From: Tilletia caries
Lineage: Eukaryota > Basidiomycota > Exobasidiomycetes > Tilletiales > Tilletiaceae
DNA length: 64,000 nucleotides
Assembly (NCBI GenBank): GCA_032718865.1
Contig: JALUTQ010000041.1
Location: forward strand, 620,001-684,000
Direction of reading: 5' to 3'
Shown here: piece by piece, positions 57,474-64,000 of the stretch
Position numbering within the stretch: position 1 is the first letter of the stretch
How the letters are laid out: each line of letters starts with the position of its first letter
Notes under the pieces: generated by a model
Databases searched by the model: none
Told to the model about the DNA's origin: nothing
What the model saw: the letters and a program-made list of their open reading frames with translations, nothing else
Program-made: the position numbers and the translations under genes

Positions 57474-57753
57474 CGTCTGCGCGAGAGTCGTCGTCCGCAA
57501 GCAGCCAGCCAGCCAGCCAGGAAGTCAGGGCGAGGAGGGAGTGAGTGAGTGAAGCCCGATCTGTCATGCGCGTATCCTCATCTGCACTGGTCACGTGACC
57601 GCTGGGTTATCTTATCTTATCCATTCCTCACTTACTTCCCCTGCTTTATTATTTCACCACTTCCCTTTCTTCGTCGATGAGCTCGAGCGCGTTCTTCTCG
57701 ACGTCGACGATCTTCAGCTTCGCACTCAGCTTCGCACTCAGCTGCGGCTCTGA
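57474..57753. promoter_or_regulatory. Bidirectional promoter between seipin and histidyl-tRNA synthetase genes
   Basis: Only 280 bp separate the two divergent start codons. It contains GGTCACGTGACC at about 57589-57600, a perfect palindrome with an E-box CACGTG core, and a repeated TTATC motif next to it. An upstream ATG at 57677, in a different frame, would overlap the synthetase start if included in the transcript. Confidence 0.55.
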
Positions 57754-57856
57754 ATGGCAGCACGGCGACTGGCAGCATCGACAGCAGCAAGAATACGAAC
57801 ACTCACACCCACACCCGCACCCGCACCCGCACTCAGAAGAGCAGCCATGTCCCAGT

Positions 57857-57887
<31 letters not shown>

Positions 57888-59875
57888 CCTCGAGGCACAG
57901 CGAGACGCACAGGCACTCGCCGTCCGCCAGCTCAAGCAGGACAAGGCAGACCCAGCAAAGATCAAGCAGTCAGTAGACACCCTCCTCGACCTCAAGCGAC
58001 GCATCACCGCACTCCAACTCAACCCAGCTGGGGCCTCGTCCTCATCACCATCAACATCATCACCTGCTGCACCACCCACAAAGTACACCCTCAAAACACC
58101 CAAGGGAACGCGCGACTGGGAACCCCTCTCCATGGCCCTCCGCACACGCATCTTCTCCACCATCACTCGAATCTTCGAGACCCACGGCGCGGTCACCATC
58201 GACACCCCCGTCTTCGAGCTCCGCGAAATCCTCGCCGGCAAATACGGCGAGGACTCCAAGCTCATCTACGACTTGCAGGACCAGGGTGGCGAGATCTGCA
58301 GCCTGCGCTACGATCTCACCGTCCCCTTCGCCAGGTTTGTCGCCATGAACATGGGCGAGTACGGCAATATCAAGCGCTATCACATCGCCAAGGTCTACCG
58401 CCGCGACCAGCCCGCGATGACCAAGGGCCGCTTCCGCGAGTTTTACCAGTGTGTCAGTATCCTTTACACTCACACTCACACTCACACTCACACTCACACC
58501 TGTCTCACTCTTCGATATCCACACACACAGGACTTCGACATCGCAGGCTCCTACGACCCCATGCTCCCCGACGCAGAATGTCTCCTCATCGTCCACGAAA
58601 TCCTCACCGCCCTCAAGATCGAGCCCTTCACCATCAAGGTCAACCACCGCAAGATCCTCGACGGCATCTTCGAACTCTGCGGCGTGCCCGCCGACAAGAT
58701 CAGACCCATCTCCTCTGCCGTCGACAAGCTCGACAAGCTCAGCTGGGAGGATGTCAAGAGGGAGATGGTCGTCGAGAAGGGCCTCGAAGCAGATGTGGCT
58801 GATAAGATTGGAGAGTATGTCAAGCTCAAGGGTTCGTTCTTCTCCCACCACTACCTCGGCTTTTTTTGCTTCCTAATCCGCGCTGACAACCCTATCGCCT
58901 CCATCGAATCGAATCCAGGCGGAGAGGAACTCCTCACCCAGCTCCACGCCGACGCCGCCCTATCTTCCCACCCCTTAGCATCAGCAGGCCTCAGCGACAT
59001 GGTCCTCCTCTTCAACTACCTCCGCGTCTTCAACATCCTCCCCCGCATCTCCTTCGACCTCAGTCTCGCACGCGGACTCGACTACTACACAGGACTCATC
59101 TACGAAGCGATCACCCTCGGCTCCGCTCCCCCTGCTCCTGCTCCTGTTTCTGCTCCTTCTACATCTACATCTACATCCGACGCCGCACCGGCACCGGCAC
59201 TGAAAAAGTCGTCCAAGAAGGACAAGGATAAGGATAAGGACAAGGACGAGATCGACGAGTCCACCGTGGGCGTCGGCTCCATCTCCGGCGGAGGCCGCTA
59301 CGACCACCTCGTCGGCATGTTCTCCAACTCCAAGAACAAGGACGCCGTGCCCTGTGTGGGCGTCTCGATCGGGATCGAACGCATCTATTCGATCCTCATG
59401 GCCAAGCTCAAGGAGGAGCAGGCCGCCGGTGCCGCACAGGCCCTCAGGGCGAAGAGTACGGAGGTGTTTGTCATGAGTATGGGTGGGGATGGACTGGCTT
59501 TGCCTCGCTTGGAGGTTTGTAAGAAGCTGTGGGATGCCGGGATCAAGGTGAGTCTCCCTTCCTCGCTTCCTTCCTTCCTTCTTTCCTTACCTCACTTTCG
59601 TCACCTCTCTTCCATAACTCTCCCCACCATGCCAGGCTGAATTCCTCTACAAAGTCAAGCCGAAGCCCGCCGCCCAATTCACCGCCATCGAGCGCGACGC
59701 CACCCCGCTCGCCGTCCTCCTCGCGCCGGACGAGTGGGCCCAGGGCACGGTCCGCGTCAAGGAGCAGCGCGGGAAGGACTCCGAGGAGGGCGCGGGGAAG
59801 GGCGAGGTTGTGAGCGTTGAGGAGCTGGTGGAGTACTTGAGGGCGAAAATTGGTGGGACCCGCGGCGGGGAGTGA
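57754..59875 (+). CDS. HTS1: Histidyl-tRNA synthetase, probably cytosolic and mitochondrial forms (622/591 aa)
   Basis: Charges tRNA-His. Exons 57754-58452, 58531-58831, 58919-59547 and 59636-59875. Class II features: [10 protein letters not shown], the motif 2 region [27 protein letters not shown], the histidine-binding [10 protein letters not shown], and motif 3 [14 protein letters not shown] helical WHEP-like segment ([22 protein letters not shown]) precedes the core. The first in-frame ATG (57754) adds [20 protein letters not shown], Arg/Ala-rich without acids, a typical mitochondrial presequence. The second ATG (57847) has a purine at -3 whereas the first has T, which favours leaky scanning to the cytosolic form. 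Introns 1 (CACACT repeats) and 2 are multiples of three without stops. An Ala/Pro/Lys/Asp-rich insert lies before the [10 protein letters not shown] block. Confidence 0.93.
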
Positions 59876-59947
59876 AGATTGGCACTTCCCACTTTTCTCT
59901 TTGATGACGGCGGGGAGTGAAGATGGCACTTCCCACTTTTCTCTTTG
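59864..59947. repeat. Tandem duplication of about 43 bp
   Basis: GGCGGGGAGTGAAGAT.GGCA through TTTTCTCTTTGA occurs twice in direct order, starting at the synthetase stop codon. Confidence 0.85.
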
Positions 59948-60811
59948 AATGATGGTTTGCTCGCTTCTGCGGGCTGCTGGCCTGCTGGACCAAGGCAAAA
60001 TTAATAGACCCTTCTCTCTGCCCTTTTCTCGACCTTGCTCTCGCTCACGCTCTCATCGGGCCGAGGAATGGTCAGTCGCATTGGACAACTCACCTTGCTT
60101 ATCTCTCCTTGTTCCACTCTCGCTCCCCTTCACATACCACCGCTCACCATTTCTTCATCCTTCTTCCTCTTCGTCCATTTTCAATACACCCCACCCCTCT
60201 GTCCAGAATACCGTGCTCTGACAGCATTCCTGACGCCACGACGGCTCCTATCGCTGCGGATTCGAAACACTCTGACCACCAACGGATCCTCTCCGCTCGT
60301 ACCACCCGCCTGACCGTAAGCTCCCTGGCAACGTCTACAGAACGACTATACAACAGCAACCCGCCGGAGCCGCATCGAGGGGAGCGCCGAACAGCATCCG
60401 ACATTACGGCGACTGGCAGCTGGCGGCTGTCGCCAGTCGCCGTATCGCTGATGAGGTGATGCGGGCGCAGCACGCAATGGCCAAGGAGACATGTTGGAGC
60501 AAAGGGCGTCCTGGAACCTCTCCGTTTCCCTTCATCAATTACGGCCCTGATTTCGATGAGAGCTCAATCAGTTACAGGCGGATGAAATTAACTATTTTTG
60601 AGGTGGCGAGGCGGTAGTTACATACATGCATAGCTTCATTCTCCAACAGGGCGGGTGACATATGCACGAATGACTCCCGGTCAATGGTGTAAAAGGGGCC
60701 CCTGATCAGCGATCAACGTCTTCTCGTCTTCCTGCACTCCCACACTCACACACCTTCAGACCACCCACACCGCACTCATCCTCTCCTCTGGGACCTTCCC
60801 TACCAGCCAGC
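59876..60811. other. Intergenic with a strong hairpin
   Basis: No gene supported. Ends with the promoter of the secreted gene at 60812. Confidence 0.45.
60405..60444. repeat. Perfect inverted repeat, 13-bp stem
   Basis: TACGGCGACTGGC and its exact reverse complement separated by 14 bases; GC-rich and able to form a hairpin on either strand. Confidence 0.8.
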
Positions 60812-62705
60812 ATGAAGTTTGGCATCCTTATGGTCCTCGTCACACTTTCCGCCATTGGCACCGTCACCGCCATCGTGAGTCTGCAATCTGCAAGGCATCT
60901 TCTCTTCAAAGGGGCGTGTCGGCTCACATGACATTTATCTTTGCTGATCTCTCCCTCTCTCTTCCTTTCAGAACGAGAAAGCTGGAGAGTTATGTGGTAA
61001 GGTGGGGGACCTGTGCAAGGACAATGAAAAGAAACCTGCGGCATTCCAGGTATGTTACACGTCATGGTCTGAGAGACTTCGAGTGGGTCGATATGCTCTG
61101 CTTAATGTGTCGTTTGTTTCCATTCCCTCTCCTGTTGCAGGTTTGCCTCTGCCGTTATTTCCTCAACGTCAAGGGCAGCAACGGCGTACGTTCTTAAGCC
61201 ATGAGGCATGAGGCTCAGTAAAAAAAAAACGTGGAGGTCCGGGGTCAAACGTGGATGATTTCACTTAGTGAAATGAGGTGAAAGGGGAACTTCCACGTTT
61301 CCTCTACGTCTCCCAGTTTCGTCAACGGGAAGGGAATGTTTGCGCCATCTTTCCTCCTCGATTTTGTAACCGCCCTCTCGGCTATGCGGACAATAAGCCC
61401 CAGACACCGCCCAGATACCGCACTCACAGCCATCCAGACACCGCCCAGATACCGCACTCTCAGCCAATAGACAGCGACAGAAGCAGATAGCAAAGACATC
61501 AAAAAAAAATATGATTGCACGCAGAGAGAGAGAGATACAAGAGAACAGCGTCGAGCGCGATGAAAGGGAGATGTGAGGAAGAGGTGAGGAAGGCTGAGAC
61601 TGAAGGAGGGGAGAGGGAGGCAGACAGGGAAGCAGACGGGGGGGCAGACGGGAGGGATAGAGGAGGAGGGAAGGAGAACGACGGCGGAGGCCGGAGCCAG
61701 TTCTCGGGGAAGCGCTCGTGGCCGGGTATGTGCTGAACTGTTGAGCAAGAAGAAGAAGAATATGTCAGCAAGCTTGAAATCATGGTTGTGGCAAATGTGT
61801 GGAAGTAGTAGACTCACAGGCGCTCGTACGAGACGAAGGGGAAGAGGTTGTCGTCGTCGAGGTGCTGACTGTAGCAATGAAAGAGAGGTGTGAGCTGTTA
61901 GTATAGAACGAGAAGAGGTGAAAGTGAGCAGAGAAGAGAGCTTGGTCAGTGATGAGCGGGAGATGGTCAGAGAGAAGCAAGGCGAGAGCAGTCAGTGGTT
62001 AGCAGAGGGTCAGTGGTTAGCAGAGGGCTGGTGCATTGTCACTCGGGGGAGTGAGAGAGAGACGTCAGTGCAAAGGCGCAGCCAGCAGCAGCGTGATGGA
62101 CTCACGGGGCAGATGCGCATGCTGGTGCGTGGGTGGATGGGATGGATGGCAGGTCGGTGGAACGGCGCGTGGTGGTGTGGTGGTGCGAGTGCAGAAGAAG
62201 CGCACCTTTCTTCTCTTCTCAACGTCTCTCGGCCGAGACCGCTCCCCAGCGCTGGCAGCTGGATGCCTGAAAATCGCTAAGTTCCAAACTCTGCTGCATG
62301 GACGTTGTGTTGTAATTGAGGGAGCTGGTGGTGTTGTAATGAGCGCTACAAAAAGAAATATTGACCAAGTCAAAATGAGATGCGGCACACTGCGCCAAAA
62401 GCCGGCCGCAAAAAGGAGACGTTTCGTGGGTCGAACACGGTAAAAAACGTGGATCGGCCCAGGAACATCCACGTTTGACCCCGGACATCCATGTTTTTTT
62501 TTTTTTTTTACCGAGCATGAGGCATGAAACAACGCTCCGGTGCAGCCCACCGTTTACTGACGATGAGACTATACAATCCTTTTTGCAGAAATGCCGCCAA
62601 GGATGTGTGGCGGATGGTGAAGATCAGAAGTTTTGCGAAAGGATTTGTTATACAGCGAGTTGCGTAAGTCTTGAGACAGCGCGAAAATATGACTCGAAAA
62701 TTTGA
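60812..62705 (+). CDS. Small secreted cysteine-rich protein, intron interrupted by a transposon (99 aa)
   Basis: Four exons join in phase 0: 60812-60874, 60972-61049, 61141-61185 and 62589-62705. The signal peptide is MKFGILMVLVTLSAIGTVTA. Cysteines fall as C-x6-C, C-x-C, C-x3-C-x8-C-x3-C-x4-C, the framework shared with 41-291 and 15346-15835. The third intron is 1.4 kb because a 1.3-kb element sits in it; the twin gene at the window start has an 86-nt intron at the same place. Splice sites are intact, so the product could still be made if the long intron is removed. Reading past the last cysteine, the frame ends at TGA 62703-62705; a GTAAGT right after that cysteine could be a further donor. 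Confidence 0.75.
61212..62516. mobile_element. Inverted-repeat element with 11-bp target duplication, in an intron
   Basis: The ends read (G)GCTCAGTAAAAAA... and the inverse GCTCGGTAAAAAA..., and both continue into GTCCGGGGTCAAACGTGGATG about 25 bases in. The direct repeat ATGAGGCATGA lies on each side (61201-61211 and 62517-62527) and occurs once, as ATGAGGCATAA, in the empty paralogue at 101-111. The duplication length and ends suggest a Mutator-like non-autonomous element. No transposase inside. Confidence 0.8.
61499..61868 (-). pseudogene. Exon fragments of a captured gene inside the element
   Basis: On the minus strand, a block bounded by CTACAG and a GTGAGT donor (61818-61868) encodes HLDDDNLFPFVSYERL, and after an 80-nt intron another (from 61737) continues in frame with QHIPGHERFPENWLRP before running into low-complexity sequence. 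This looks like a piece of a host gene carried by the transposon. A weak resemblance to fungal heme-thiolate peroxidase C-termini is my impression only. Confidence 0.35.
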
Positions 62706-62860
62706 GCTGCTCTGAGAATTCGATCAATTTTGAGAAGATCACGCCGCGACACGCGACACGACATCAGTCATCACTCAACCAACTCTCTCTCTCTCTCTCA
62801 ACCAACACGACATAACCATCTCGCCAGCGTACATCATGGCAGCAACAACAAGGATGAGGA

Positions 62861-63809
62861 TGTGGCGATGAGTGCGGGCGAGGAGGAGGATGGGAAGCCG
62901 GTCTCGTTACCGCCCGCGGCGGGCTTTTTGCAGACCGCGTACAAGTTCCTTATTGTTGTTGAGCTTTTTGATGGGAGATATTCCTGAGCGCACGCTTTTC
63001 CGCTCTGAGATCTTGCGTCCAGCACTGGCGCCGTACATCTCTATCGTACAAGGTACGTTTCCACCCACCATAGAACCTCGGAGATAGAGCCAGCTATTTG
63101 TCACTGACGAGAATGTCTCTGCTCATATGTTTTTTCACAGCGGTCCGAACGGGCAACTTGTCCCTCTTCCAGCAAACGCTCCAGATCCATGGAGCCCAAT
63201 TCCAGTCCGACCGCACCTACTCGCTCATCCTCCGTCTCCGCTTCAACGTCATCAAGACAGGCATCCGCATGATCTCCCTCGCGTACTCCCGCATCTCCCT
63301 CAAGGACATCACCCAGAAGCTCAACCTCGAGTCCGAGGAGGACGCCGAGTACATTGTGGCCAAGGCGATCCGGGATGGCGTCGTTGGTGCCACGTCTGGT
63401 GGCCGGGGTGGCGGCGCTGGTGGGTGGGCTGGGCTCGGTGGGGGTCTAGGGTTGATCATGAGCATGGGATTATGGAGACGAGGGGGGACGTTTATGCGAG
63501 TGATGAGCCGCAGGCGCAGCTTCAGCAGCGTGTTGACTTCTGTCTCCAGATTCACAACGAGTCTGTCAAGGTGAGTCTCTCTCTCTCTCTTTTTCTCTCT
63601 CTCTCTGCTGCCTTGCGTTGCCTTAATGGGAATACTGAGCATTTTCTCTTTTCTGGTACGCTCTTCTCCAGGCGATGCGATACCCGCTCAACACGCATAA
63701 GGCGGAGCTCGACTCGGCGGTGGCTGCTCGTGAGCGCGAGCGCGAGCTGGCGCAGGAGATTGAGGAAGGAGGCGCCGATATGGACGAGGAGGATGATGAT
63801 TGGGTGTGA
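62861..63809 (+). pseudogene. 5'-truncated RPN3/PSMD3 (26S proteasome lid subunit) fragment
   Basis: Encodes only the C-terminal part of Rpn3. Blocks in order: [47 protein letters not shown]-type [48 protein letters not shown] and an acidic end DMDEEDDDWV. Exons: about 62861-63052, 63141-63568 and 63672-63809. Roughly the first half of the usual protein of about 500 residues is absent; upstream sequence is not homologous. One extra T in the run after VVEL (about 62970) and a further shift in the Gly-rich stretch near 63440 break the frame. Probably a partial duplicate of a gene elsewhere. Confidence 0.75.
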
Positions 63810-64000
63810 GGTCGTCATTTCTCCCCCTGTCCTACTTTGGGCCGTTTTTGCGCATTTTCTCCCATTCCTTCTGCAATCCAAGAGTTCTTTGCATGTGTGC
63901 CCACCTGTGAACAGCCTGGTCAAAGACAGAATGAAGCCTGATGGAGTTGAGAAGGGTGTTAGATGAGTGATGCTGCTGGGCGCGTCAACACTGATGCTGG

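Overview
The window is nuclear DNA of a fungus, most likely a basidiomycete and possibly Ustilaginomycotina. That lineage is an inference. Genes carry many short GT-AG introns, a tRNA-Ala carries a short intron after the anticodon, and the conserved proteins are fungal: asparagine synthetase, a PQ-loop transporter, PRP46, seipin and a histidyl-tRNA synthetase that appears to be dual-targeted. No database search was run; every call rests on reading the sequence.

Layout. 0-3 kb: the 3' end of a small secreted cysteine-rich gene and a second small secreted gene. 3-14 kb: ordinary genes (a 1370-residue low-complexity protein, tRNA-Ala, asparagine synthetase, a PQ-loop transporter). 15-30 kb: accessory DNA with small secreted cysteine-rich genes, two divergent multi-membrane-span genes around a TA-flanked inverted-repeat element, a pseudokinase and another small secreted gene. 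31-37 kb: a tannase/feruloyl esterase and PRP46. 37-45 kb: a tandem triplication of a seven-span membrane protein gene, with pieces of the PRP46 leader copied along. 45-51.5 kb: a complete 6.1-kb PIF/Harbinger transposon lying in the repeated upstream DNA of the third copy. 51.7-54 kb: nested small inverted-repeat elements. 54-60 kb: seipin and histidyl-tRNA synthetase. 60-64 kb: a near-twin of the gene at the window start, carrying a 1.3-kb element in an intron, then a 5'-truncated RPN3 fragment.

The most unusual content is a family of five seven-span, receptor-like membrane proteins (17.7-24.4 kb and 37-45 kb). They share a proline-run N-terminus, a conserved loop motif ending in HN.W, a long loop between spans 5 and 6, and a core FIIQS-type motif. 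In two copies that motif is encoded through a 9-nt micro-exon. The family is interleaved with small secreted proteins that share a cysteine framework, a layout typical of fast-evolving accessory or interaction loci. I do not recognise either family by name.

Several genes between 32 and 63 kb are broken by single-base shifts, most of which read as one extra base in a short homopolymer. This could be recent decay, or uncorrected sequence error in repetitive DNA, so genes there should not be called dead without checking reads.
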